Source of the DNA: Acidobacteriota bacterium
GTDB taxonomy: Bacteria; Acidobacteriota; Terriglobia; Bryobacterales; Bryobacteraceae
DNA length: 7,943 nt
Direction: 5' to 3'
Assembly: GCA_026394095.1 (NCBI GenBank)
Contig: JAPKYY010000577.1
Coordinates: forward strand, 1 to 7,943
A program made the position numbers and the translations under genes. The notes beneath the pieces are model-generated. The model ran no database searches. It saw only the letters and a list, made by a program, of their open reading frames with translations, and had not been told where the DNA came from. Positions 1 through 6,010 of the stretch are shown in pieces (position 1 is the stretch's first letter; every line of letters begins with the position of its first letter).

Positions 1-341
1 TGCGGCACCAGCAGGAACTCGGTGACTTGTTCATCCTCATCATCAAAGGGCACCATAAAGCCAGAAATCTTGATATTTGCTCCGGTGAATGAGGAAAGCT
101 CAGTTGAGGCTTTTCCGGTTTTGACGTCCAGCGTCCGGAGCGTTTTCCAGTCCATGCGCTTGAATCCGTCGAGAGATACAGGCTTGGGGCCAGCCGCTTC
201 GTCGATCGGCAACTCAACGCCCCTGGCATCGGCAGGTCTGGCACGATTGGTTTCGGTAGACACTTCGACAGTGCGGTAGGTAGGGCCGCAGGCGGCGAGA
301 GCGAGGCTGAGTAGAGTCAAAGTGATAATCTGAATTTGCAC
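1..341 (-). CDS. DUF3299-type lipoprotein, 3' end cut by window edge
   Basis: The first 113 residues can be read from a GTG start at 341. The N-terminus is a lipoprotein signal: hydrophobic residues 5-15, then a lipobox L-A-A-C with Cys18 as the expected lipidated residue, so the protein should be membrane-anchored and exported. After a polar linker, residues ~90-113 read ANIKISGFMVPFDDE and then TEFLLVP. These are the hallmarks of the DUF3299 family as I recall it (a 'G-[FY]-MVP' strand, then 'FLLVP'). The biochemical function of DUF3299 is not known. The start is chosen because it gives a clean signal peptide; a TTG at 380 would add a hydrophilic tail in front of it. No Shine-Dalgarno is visible. 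The gene is divergent from the sugar transferase with only 11 bases between the two GTG starts. The C-terminal part lies outside the window. Confidence 0.8.
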   Translation of the reverse strand, partial: MQIQIITLTLLSLALAACGPTYRTVEVSTETNRARPADARGVELPIDEAAGPKPVSLDGFKRMDWKTLRTLDVKTGKASTELSSFTGANIKISGFMVPFDDEDEQVTEFLLVP

Positions 342-352
342 GGTGTTATTGG

Positions 353-1711
353 GTGTATAGTCGACATCATCGCAAAGCAAGGGTACTCTTTGCCCTGTCG
401 GATGTTCTGCTTACGGCGCTTGCCTTTGAAGCGGCGTATCTGACGCGTTCGCTGTTACCGCTGACGCATGAATTCTTTCTGGCTGCATCGCTAAAGGTAT
501 TGCTCTTTGGAGTGGCGGCGATATCAAGTGTCGTTTTCTGCCTCTGGGTACAAGTGTACGACCGCCTCGATGGGGCCAACCGTTATGTGATCTTTCGCGA
601 GACAGCAAAGCAGGCCGTTTTTGGCGTAATGACCATGGTGCTGGTCGATTACTTTCTCAAGCTCGACCTGAGCCGATTCTTTTTGCTCTGCTTCGTCGGC
701 CTTCAGTTTTTCTTTCTCCTGCTCTTCCGATTGAACTCGGGAAGCCTGGTGGGGTTGATTCGCCGTGAGTTTGGAGGCCAGCACTTTGTTTTGATCTTTG
801 GGAGCGGTGAGAGGGCAGAAGAATTAGCCCGTCAAATCGAAGTGAACGCAGTAGCGGGAACTCGCGTGCTCGGGATTGTGAACGACACGGCAGAGGTAAC
901 CGCAGCGTTGCGGGATCACATCGTCGATGAGGTCTTGTTCGCAGTAGAGCCCGAGAGGTTGAGCAGCCTGGCCGAGCTGTTCCTTCAGTGCGATGAAGAG
1001 GGTGTCAGGACGCGCTTGAGCCTGGAGTTCTTCCCACATGTAAACAGCGAGGTCTATCTCGATCGTCTGGGGCCAACACCGATGCTGACCTTCAGCGCTA
1101 CCCCAACCGACGAGATCAAACTTTTGGCCAAACGTATTGTCGATTTTTCTGTCGCTGCACTAGCCTTGCTGCTTGCTTCACCAGTGTTGGTTCTGGCTGC
1201 AGTGCTGATTCGTTTGACCTCGCCCGGGAAGGTGATCTTCCGCCAGCAAAGATGCGGTTTGAATGGGCGGAAGTTTGTGGTTTATAAATTCCGTTCGATG
1301 GTGGAAAACGCTGAGGCGCTCAAGCAGCAATATGCACATCTGAATGTAAAGAAGTTGAATTTCAAGATTCCGAATGACCCGCGGCTCACGCCAGTGGGCA
1401 GATGGTTGCGTAAGTTCTCGATTGATGAGCTGCCACAGTTGTGGAATGTGCTGAAGGGCGATATGTCGCTAGTCGGGCCGCGCCCTGCGACGCCCGATGA
1501 GGTTGAGAATTATGCCGGCTGGCAAAGGCGTCGCCTGAGGATGCGCCCAGGACTTACCTGCATCTGGGCCGTAGAGGGACGAGACCGTCTTGATGTCGAG
1601 ACCGTTATGAAGATGGATATGGAATACATCGATAACTGGTCGTTGTCGCTGGATAGCCGGATTTTATTGCGGACAATTCCGCTGGTATTGCTGGGACGAG
1701 GAGCGAACTGA
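353..1711 (+). CDS. Polyisoprenyl-phosphate sugar-1-phosphate transferase (exopolysaccharide initiation)
   Basis: This 452-residue membrane enzyme is of the bacterial sugar transferase type (PF02397; WcaJ/EpsE/PglC-like). Such enzymes move a sugar-1-phosphate from an NDP-sugar to undecaprenyl phosphate, the first step of exopolysaccharide or glycan assembly. The order is: four N-terminal hydrophobic segments (~11-31, 42-66, 84-104, 108-126); a Rossmann-like CoA_binding_3 region (~143-245, starting FVLIFGSGERA); a hydrophobic hairpin (~264-287) preceded by KRIVDF; and the catalytic domain. The catalytic domain carries VIFRQQRCG, YKFRSM (311-316), SIDELPQLWNV with the D358-E359 pair expected to be catalytic, GPRP (375-378) and RPGLTCIW. 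Length is normal for the family. The GTG at 353 is the only possible start, because an in-frame stop lies at 326-328 and no other start codon intervenes. The sugar substrate cannot be told from the sequence. A decayed phosphoribosyltransferase gene starts 2 bases after the stop. Confidence 0.92.
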   Translation: MYSRHHRKARVLFALSDVLLTALAFEAAYLTRSLLPLTHEFFLAASLKVLLFGVAAISSVVFCLWVQVYDRLDGANRYVIFRETAKQAVFGVMTMVLVDYFLKLDLSRFFLLCFVGLQFFFLLLFRLNSGSLVGLIRREFGGQHFVLIFGSGERAEELARQIEVNAVAGTRVLGIVNDTAEVTAALRDHIVDEVLFAVEPERLSSLAELFLQCDEEGVRTRLSLEFFPHVNSEVYLDRLGPTPMLTFSATPTDEIKLLAKRIVDFSVAALALLLASPVLVLAAVLIRLTSPGKVIFRQQRCGLNGRKFVVYKFRSMVENAEALKQQYAHLNVKKLNFKIPNDPRLTPVGRWLRKFSIDELPQLWNVLKGDMSLVGPRPATPDEVENYAGWQRRRLRMRPGLTCIWAVEGRDRLDVETVMKMDMEYIDNWSLSLDSRILLRTIPLVLLGRGAN

Positions 1712-1713
1712 TT

Positions 1714-2124
1714 ATGCAACTGTTACCGACTGAAGAAGAAATCGTAGAATTGCTGCGCGAGACGGGGGCGCTACGGACTGGGAATTTTGTCTACCCCGAC
1801 GGTAGCTATACCGATGAATATCTCGGCTTGACGCTGGTGATGAGCTACTACAAAAACGCTAATATCCTGAGCGTTGCCTAGAGCCGGAAGGAGCTTGCAA
1901 ACACAGAACCTGGCCGCAAACTACAGCATTTGAAGGCACTGGTAGAGAGCCATGGAGCTGAGGTGGTAGGGCTTGCAGTCATGATCTATCAGCCCTGGCC
2001 CGATGCTCCTGACTTTGCACCTCTCCCGATGTTTTATCTCGCCAAGCTCGATAGCTTTTCAGCCCGCGAGGTCCCTAAGGATGTCAAGGACGACGGCGAA
2101 GAGATCACTAAAGTTTGGAGCTGA
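1714..2124 (+). pseudogene. Decayed orotate phosphoribosyltransferase-like gene
   Basis: One frame runs from ATG 1714 to TGA 2122-2124, interrupted once by TAG at 1879-1881 (codon 56). The N-terminal part (MQLLPTEEEIVELLRETGAL, then TGNFVYPDGSYTDEYL) resembles PyrE-like phosphoribosyltransferases, whose substrate-binding N-terminus has this pattern. The C-terminal part (KALVESHGAEVVGLAVMIYQ, then FYLAKLDSFS) resembles the end of the same family. Between them only about 20 residues remain where an intact protein would have roughly 80-100, so the PRPP-binding loop is missing. The remnant is 136 codons long, against about 200-220 for the family. Reading resumes after the amber codon as SRKE in the same frame, so a single base change (for example TTG to TAG) plus an in-frame deletion explains the damage. 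It sits 2 bases behind the sugar transferase, suggesting former co-transcription. Its last 17 bases overlap the convergent aminotransferase gene. The family assignment is from memory of the motifs; the broken state is seen directly. Confidence 0.8.
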
Positions 2125-3334
2125 TCGCAGTAATCGCCCGGGTGAAGCGGTCAACGTCTTCGATCGAGGCGTAGATGTTGGGAGTGACGCGGATGCAATC
2201 GAATTCGTTAGCGATTACGCGGGTGCGGACGTGGATTTTGTACTTGTCCATCAATTGCTGTGTGAGCTTGTCTGAGGGCAGCCCTTCGACCGAGAGCGCT
2301 CCAATGCCGCAGGATTGATTGGGGTCGTCCGCGTTGCGGAGGATCACCCGGGGGACGTTGCGCAGAGCGCCTTCCCAACGCCGCCTTAGATAGCGTAGTC
2401 GCTCTTCTTTCCTTTTCGCTCCCAGGCCGCGGTGGAAGGCAAGCGCGTCTGCAATCGAATTACGCATTGCGACAGGCTGGGTGCCGATGCTCTCGAATTT
2501 GCGAATGTTGTTACGCATCGAGGCAGGTACTCCAACCAGCGGCCACACGTTTGGAATGTGCTCCCGGCGCATATAGAGAAAACCTGTGCCGACTGGGGCC
2601 GTGAGCCATTTGTGGAGGCTGGTGGCGTAGAAGTCGCAATCGATGTCGCTCACCTTGAAGTCAATATGAGCGAAGCCATGGGCTCCATCGACGATCGAGT
2701 AGATGCCGCGGCGGCGGGCTTCTTTGCAAATAGCTGCTATGGGGAAGATCTGGCCAGTGGTGAAGGTCAGATGTGAAACGAGGATCGCGCGTGTCTTGGG
2801 CGTGACGTTCTGGAAGAAGAGATCGAAGAGGTGTTGCGGACTCTTGGGTGGAGTGGGATAGGGGAACTTCTTGAGGATGATCTTCTCGCGAAAGGCTCGC
2901 TGTTCGAGGCTTGAGATCATGCTGGGGTAGTCCTGCGTTGTTGTCAGCACTTCATCGCCCGGCTTAAGGTCAAGGCCGAGGAGGACTGTGTGAAGGCCTT
3001 CGCTGGTGTTACGTGTGATGGCGAGTTCTTCCGGGGAGCAGCCAAATTCGCGGGCCAGGTCTTCGCGGATGATGTCGGTTTCTGGCAGCAGCAATTCATC
3101 GACGTAATGGGAGGGCGAGAGGTTGGTGAGAGTCCAGTAGCGTTGCATCGCTTCCTGAACAACTTTGGGGGCGGGACAGACAGAGCCGTTGTTGAAGTTA
3201 AGAAGGTTACGATCCACCGTGAAGGCCATCCGGGCGTTGAACCAGAAGTCTTCATTGGAGGCGGCTTCAAGCGGGCTTTGAGCCTGCATGCTTTGAAGAG
3301 CAGCTAAAGCGGCAAGGACCGAGCGGCGTGTCAT
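2108..3334 (-). CDS. Exported class V PLP-dependent aminotransferase-fold enzyme
   Basis: This 408-residue protein belongs to fold-type I, class V aminotransferases (isopenicillin-N-epimerase / cysteine-desulfurase-like group). Visible PLP-site elements are the phosphate-cup segment TRNTSEGLHTV (107-117), VDGAHG (D216 for the pyridine nitrogen, H219 stacking region), the Schiff-base lysine in SLHKWLTAPVGTGFLY (K242), and IRVTPNIYAS with R382 as likely carboxylate binder. The first ~19 residues (MTRRSVLAALAALQSMQAQ) form a signal-like sequence with a twin-arginine followed by a hydrophobic run, compatible with Tat export of a folded, cofactor-loaded enzyme; Sec cannot be excluded. It is the last gene of a four-gene operon, and its ATG overlaps the TGA of the racemase-like gene (ATGA at 3331-3334), implying translational coupling. 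The exact reaction (epimerase, lyase, desulfurase or transaminase) cannot be told from sequence. The family is secure. Confidence 0.9.
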   Translation of the reverse strand: MTRRSVLAALAALQSMQAQSPLEAASNEDFWFNARMAFTVDRNLLNFNNGSVCPAPKVVQEAMQRYWTLTNLSPSHYVDELLLPETDIIREDLAREFGCSPEELAITRNTSEGLHTVLLGLDLKPGDEVLTTTQDYPSMISSLEQRAFREKIILKKFPYPTPPKSPQHLFDLFFQNVTPKTRAILVSHLTFTTGQIFPIAAICKEARRRGIYSIVDGAHGFAHIDFKVSDIDCDFYATSLHKWLTAPVGTGFLYMRREHIPNVWPLVGVPASMRNNIRKFESIGTQPVAMRNSIADALAFHRGLGAKRKEERLRYLRRRWEGALRNVPRVILRNADDPNQSCGIGALSVEGLPSDKLTQQLMDKYKIHVRTRVIANEFDCIRVTPNIYASIEDVDRFTRAITAISSKL

Positions 3335-4002
3335 TTGTCTATGCTAGCCCGAGAGGCTTCAAAAAGAGCTGCGATATGCACCTCGGCGCAGTCGATAACG
3401 GGAAAGCCGCAGTCATGGCCTTCGAAAGCAAGAAAGAAATCCGTACCCCCGAGGAGAACCGCGTCCGCGGAAAGCGATGCACCGGCTTTGAAGAAGAAGG
3501 CCCGGTCTTCGTCTGTCGCCCAGCCACGGGTGGCCATGTTGACGTAGGCGTTATGAACCTCATCGAAGAGCGGCCCCTCCGGGACGATCAACTCCGCTGA
3601 GTCTATCCCCCCATAGAAGCGTGACTCCATCACAGCCTTAGTGGCCAAAAGCCCGAGTTTGCGCAGGCCTCGTTGTTGAAAGTGGGCATTCAGCGCCGGG
3701 ATAGCGTCGATGACAGGCAGGGGTGATATCGACTTGAATTCGTTAATGCAGAAGTGGCCAGCAAGTGACGTGACTGCGACGGCTTCTGCCCCGGCTGCGG
3801 CGAGGCGTTTCGTAAGAGATTCAAAGATCTCGGCCTGTCGAGCGGGAGTCTTGGCGATCATGTTGGCAAAGAGATCGGGCATATGGGCATGGACGATGGT
3901 GAGATCCATTGGAAGACCCGCGTCCGCATAGGCTTTCGCCAGGTGCCGATAATAAAAGGCCGTAGACGCAGGCCCGATTCCACCGATCAATCCGAGATGC
4001 AT
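3331..4002 (-). CDS. Asp/Glu racemase-family protein lacking both catalytic cysteines
   Basis: This 223-residue protein opens with MHLGLIGGIGPASTAFYY, typical of the aspartate/glutamate racemase family (YgeA-like; PF01177), cofactor-independent enzymes that use two cysteines as acid and base. Here the first cysteine motif (usually ACNTAH) reads VTSLAGH, with Ser79 in the cysteine position, His83 kept and an offset Cys85. The second (usually LGCTE) reads LGGTD, with Gly186 in the cysteine position. The conserved FPVID follows at 200-204. Ordinary racemisation by the two-cysteine mechanism is therefore unlikely; a lyase, isomerase or binding role is possible. The ATG at 4002 is chosen because the family motif begins there and it lies 14 bases after the deacetylase stop. 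Upstream in-frame codons reach 4089 but would overlap that gene deeply. A GAGAG run touches the start codon. It overlaps the next gene by ATGA. Confidence 0.85.
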   Translation of the reverse strand: MHLGLIGGIGPASTAFYYRHLAKAYADAGLPMDLTIVHAHMPDLFANMIAKTPARQAEIFESLTKRLAAAGAEAVAVTSLAGHFCINEFKSISPLPVIDAIPALNAHFQQRGLRKLGLLATKAVMESRFYGGIDSAELIVPEGPLFDEVHNAYVNMATRGWATDEDRAFFFKAGASLSADAVLLGGTDFFLAFEGHDCGFPVIDCAEVHIAALFEASRASIDK

Positions 4003-4016
4003 CTCTCGATGATAAG

Positions 4017-4808
4017 TCAGCCAATCTGGGCCAGGAAGTATCGTGCTCTTTCTGGATCTGTAAGGCCGAGCGGCCAGAAGCGTTCGCAATCGTGGCGGCC
4101 GGATTCCAGTTGGAAGAGGCCTTGCGACTTGTATTCCGCGATCAACCAGTTGACGATCACGCTATAGGTAAGAGATTCGGCGCGGGATACGGCTCTAGAT
4201 CTTGAGAACTGGAATACGGGAGGGTTCGTTGCCGGACGGGATGAATGGGCTGGCTCAACGGCCAGAAGCAATGGGCGTTGTTGGGCCGGAAGCATGTCCA
4301 GAATCTCAATGGTGAGATTGGCAACCGCGATGTGATGACCATGTTCTCCAGGGTTTGGAGATAGAACAAAGATCGCATCATAGACGTGGCTGAGGATGCG
4401 CTTCTCAATGCGGTGCTTCAACTCGTGAAGCCGCCAGGCGCGATGGGCGTCGCGTTCCTGTTGGGTGTAACCCGGGTCAGGTTGCCCCAGGAATTCAGTG
4501 TGGCGTACGCCAAGTAGCTTGCCCGCCCGCAGGGACTCTTCGCGACGGATCTCCGGAAGCAGGGCGTGATCTTTGCCTCCTTCAGTGAGGTCGAGCCCAT
4601 AGACATGGCCCGCGAGGGCGGCAAAGCGGTGGCCGCCAGCGCCATCGGTAACGATCATCTGATCGACTATCCCGTTGAGCTCACGCGCGACGCGATAGAG
4701 GGTGGCGGCGCAATAGTATTCGTCGTCGGGATGAGCGGCGATCAGGAGCACTGACGGCGGAGTGGAGATGAGTACGGGTGGGGTCTGGGTGGTTTCAACG
4801 AGAGTCAT
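4017..4808 (-). CDS. PIG-L/LmbE-family zinc-dependent deacetylase
   Basis: This 263-residue protein has the family signature LLIAAHPDDE at 21-30. In characterised members such as MshB, the His and second Asp (here H26 and D29) bind zinc and the first Asp (D28) is the general base. A second metal motif GEHGHH at 154-159 supplies the remaining histidine, in place of the usual HxDH. TDGAGGHRF (54-62) matches the loop that follows the second strand. These enzymes remove acyl groups from N-acylated amino sugars or related small molecules, for example in mycothiol, bacillithiol, GPI and antibiotic pathways. Nothing here identifies the substrate, and no signal peptide is seen, so it is probably cytoplasmic. 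Its ATG overlaps the ANTAR gene stop as ATGA (4805-4808), with a GAGG Shine-Dalgarno 4 bases upstream inside that gene. The racemase-like gene follows after 14 bases. Confidence 0.9.
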   Translation of the reverse strand: MTLVETTQTPPVLISTPPSVLLIAAHPDDEYYCAATLYRVARELNGIVDQMIVTDGAGGHRFAALAGHVYGLDLTEGGKDHALLPEIRREESLRAGKLLGVRHTEFLGQPDPGYTQQERDAHRAWRLHELKHRIEKRILSHVYDAIFVLSPNPGEHGHHIAVANLTIEILDMLPAQQRPLLLAVEPAHSSRPATNPPVFQFSRSRAVSRAESLTYSVIVNWLIAEYKSQGLFQLESGRHDCERFWPLGLTDPERARYFLAQIG

Positions 4809-5410
4809 GCGGCCTCACTTTGACGGCGGGTTTGTTGGGAAATGAAGCGAGCAGCAAAAGTAGCGATTGAGGTGCGGGCGTGACGGCTTTCCTGCTCGAG
4901 CCATTCCAGCGCGGATTGGGGTGTGTAGCCGAAATTGCTAGCCAGGATTGCCTGAGCGCGGGCCTCGAGCTTCCGAGTGCGCAACTCCTCGTGTTGTAGG
5001 TTGAGTTGAGCACGGAGGCGACTATGCTCCGCTGACCTTGACTGCAAGATGGTGTAGTTGAGCAGGATACCTTCAAGGGCGGAAACGAACTGGAATAACT
5101 CCGCTGCACGGATCGCTGGTTTGGAGGCCAAGACGTCCAAGCTGCCATAAAGGAATGGCCCTGAGCGTAGCTGTCGGCTGAGGATGATGCCGGCAGGGTT
5201 CGAATTCTTCGACAGATAAGTGGCACCAATGCTCGTACCACGCAGAGGGTTGTGAATTGCAATTCGCACTTCGTCGAGCAGGGCAAGCTGGCCAATGGAT
5301 TTAGCTAGCTGCTCGATAGCCTCGGTTGGGAGAGCTGCATGGGCAAGCAAAGTGCTGGCCGATTGCAGCAAATGCGTAGCAATCGAGAGTGGAGAGACTT
5401 GATTCTGCAT
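4805..5410 (-). CDS. ANTAR-domain RNA-binding regulator (GAF-like sensor region)
   Basis: The 201-residue protein ends in a helical stretch (about 135-192) that matches the ANTAR pattern: RKLEARAQAIL, then small-residue/aromatic positions, ESRHARTSIATFAARFI. In ANTAR proteins (AmiR, NasR, EutV) this three-helix domain binds RNA with two small hexaloop hairpins and prevents transcription termination. Residues ~10-122 have the alternating helix/strand hydrophobicity of a GAF-like sensor (GSLDVLASKPAIRAAELFQF resembles the last strand and helix), but the match is weak and the ligand unknown. A charged helix (123-148) links the two parts. It is the first gene of the operon with the deacetylase, the racemase-like gene and the PLP enzyme, and its stop overlaps the deacetylase start. 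No Shine-Dalgarno precedes its ATG, and the leader predicted from the upstream promoter is only about 14 bases. The ANTAR call is fairly firm; the GAF call is tentative. Confidence 0.8.
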   Translation of the reverse strand: MQNQVSPLSIATHLLQSASTLLAHAALPTEAIEQLAKSIGQLALLDEVRIAIHNPLRGTSIGATYLSKNSNPAGIILSRQLRSGPFLYGSLDVLASKPAIRAAELFQFVSALEGILLNYTILQSRSAEHSRLRAQLNLQHEELRTRKLEARAQAILASNFGYTPQSALEWLEQESRHARTSIATFAARFISQQTRRQSEAA

Positions 5411-5411
5411 A

Positions 5412-5425
5412 AAGTATATCTACTT
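5412..5425 (-). promoter_or_regulatory. Small dyad AAGTA-N4-TACTT in leader of the ANTAR operon
   Basis: A perfect 5-base inverted repeat with a 4-base loop ends one base before the ANTAR gene ATG. If transcription starts near 5424, as the promoter predicts, this hairpin would form the very 5' end of the mRNA and leave no room for a Shine-Dalgarno. It is AT-rich and weakly stable, so it could equally be a DNA operator or chance. Confidence 0.3.
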
Positions 5426-5472
5426 GATCGAGAATAGCCCGAAAACAAGAAAATGTCAATATTGTCGATCAA
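5424..5472. repeat. Inverted repeat TTGATCGA ... TCGATCAA bracketing the promoter
   Basis: The arms lie at 5424-5431 and 5465-5472 and are perfect 8-base reverse complements. The inner arm overlaps the -10 box and the predicted start site; the outer arm lies just upstream of the -35 box. The centres are 41 bases apart, close to four helical turns, as expected for two operator sites held on one DNA face or by a loop. A 7/8 match (TCGATAAA) occurs at 5998-6005 in front of the Rrf2 and thioredoxin genes. The cognate regulator is unknown; the neighbouring Rrf2 protein is one candidate. Confidence 0.5.
5431..5459 (-). promoter_or_regulatory. Sigma70-type promoter of the ANTAR operon
   Basis: On the minus strand, a consensus -35 box TTGACA (5459-5454) is followed by exactly 17 bases and then the -10 box TATTCT (5436-5431), which matches TATAAT at four of six positions. 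The expected start site near 5424 is about 14 bases before the ANTAR gene ATG. The position between the Rrf2 gene stop and the first operon gene, and the perfect -35 with ideal spacing, make this the best promoter in the window. Confidence 0.7.
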
Positions 5473-5475
5473 ATT

Positions 5476-5486
5476 AATAGACTATT
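5476..5486. promoter_or_regulatory. Short palindrome AATAG-a-CTATT
   Basis: A perfect 5-1-5 palindrome lies between the Rrf2 gene stop and the ANTAR operon promoter, just upstream of the outer arm of the larger inverted repeat. It may be an extra operator half or chance in AT-rich DNA. It is not followed by a T-run, so it does not look like a terminator for the Rrf2 gene. Confidence 0.25.
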
Positions 5487-5492
5487 GTGGGT

Positions 5493-5966
5493 TTAGATGT
5501 AGTACATGAGCTCTTCGCCTTGTTCGGCTTCGAGCCTGGCGGCATCCACTTTTTTGCAGACGTCGGCGAGAGTTGTGTGATCGAGAATGTCTGCGGTTGC
5601 GTCGCGCACCTGGCGCATCAGGATTCTAGTGCCGCAGAAGCGGATATCAGGGCATTCATCACATTTGCGAAAGTTAGATTCGCTGGCGCACGGGAGTGGA
5701 GCGAGAGGGCCGTCGATCATGCGGATGATGGAGCCAACGGTTACCTTATCTGCAGGCACCGCGAGGACGTAGCCTCCATATCGGCCTCGACGGCTATCCA
5801 CCAGGCCTTTCATCTTCAGGCTGAGGAGGATCTGCTCGAGGAACTTCTTGGGAATGTCCTCCTCTTTACTCAAGTCACCGATGAGAGCCGGCTGATCCGA
5901 GCCACGACGGGTTAGGGCATAAAGAGCTCGGAGGGCATATTGAGTTCGCTTGGACAAGGTGCGCAT
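5493..5966 (-). CDS. Rrf2-family transcriptional regulator with probable Fe-S cluster
   Basis: This 157-residue protein begins MRTLSKRTQYALRALYAL, the usual Rrf2 N-terminal helix. A winged helix-turn-helix follows: ALIGDLSKEEDIPKKFLEQIL (27-47) with the recognition helix, and a wing RRGRYGGYVLA (59-69). The effector segment holds C93, C102, C105 and C111, in the order C-X8-C-X2-C-X5-C. This fits the cysteine-containing Rrf2 branch (IscR, NsrR and relatives) that binds an Fe-S cluster and senses cluster status, NO or redox state, though the spacing differs from IscR/NsrR (three cysteines). A fifth cysteine, C137, is near the end. The start at 5966 is preferred over an upstream in-frame one because the family begins here and AGAGGG lies 3 bases before the ATG. 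It is divergent from the thioredoxin gene with 83 bases between, and lies 82 bases before the ANTAR operon on the same strand. It may control either or both. Confidence 0.9.
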   Translation of the reverse strand: MRTLSKRTQYALRALYALTRRGSDQPALIGDLSKEEDIPKKFLEQILLSLKMKGLVDSRRGRYGGYVLAVPADKVTVGSIIRMIDGPLAPLPCASESNFRKCDECPDIRFCGTRILMRQVRDATADILDHTTLADVCKKVDAARLEAEQGEELMYYI

Positions 5967-6010
5967 GAGCCCTCTTATTCTACTTGGAAAATGAATCTCG
6001 ATAAAAACGA

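Noticed and set aside
22..279. Plus-strand open frame of 85 residues
   Set aside because: It is antisense to the DUF3299 lipoprotein, whose signal peptide and family motifs decide the coding strand.
1930..2124. Separate 64-residue gene starting with TTG
   Set aside because: It is the C-terminal remnant of the phosphoribosyltransferase, in the same frame as the N-terminal remnant.
2432..3307. Several plus-strand open frames of 105-114 residues opposite the PLP enzyme
   Set aside because: They show no family resemblance and lie opposite a gene with a full set of PLP-site motifs.
4003..4089. Longer start for the racemase-like gene
   Set aside because: It would overlap the deacetylase by over 70 bases and add residues unlike the family, whose motif begins at the 4002 ATG.
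5487..5915. Plus-strand open frame of 142 residues
   Set aside because: It is a shadow of the Rrf2 gene, which has clear helix-turn-helix and cysteine motifs.
5977..6005. Minus-strand promoter for the Rrf2 gene with TAGAAT at 5982-5977
   Set aside because: The -35 match is poor and the implied start site would remove or truncate the ribosome binding site.
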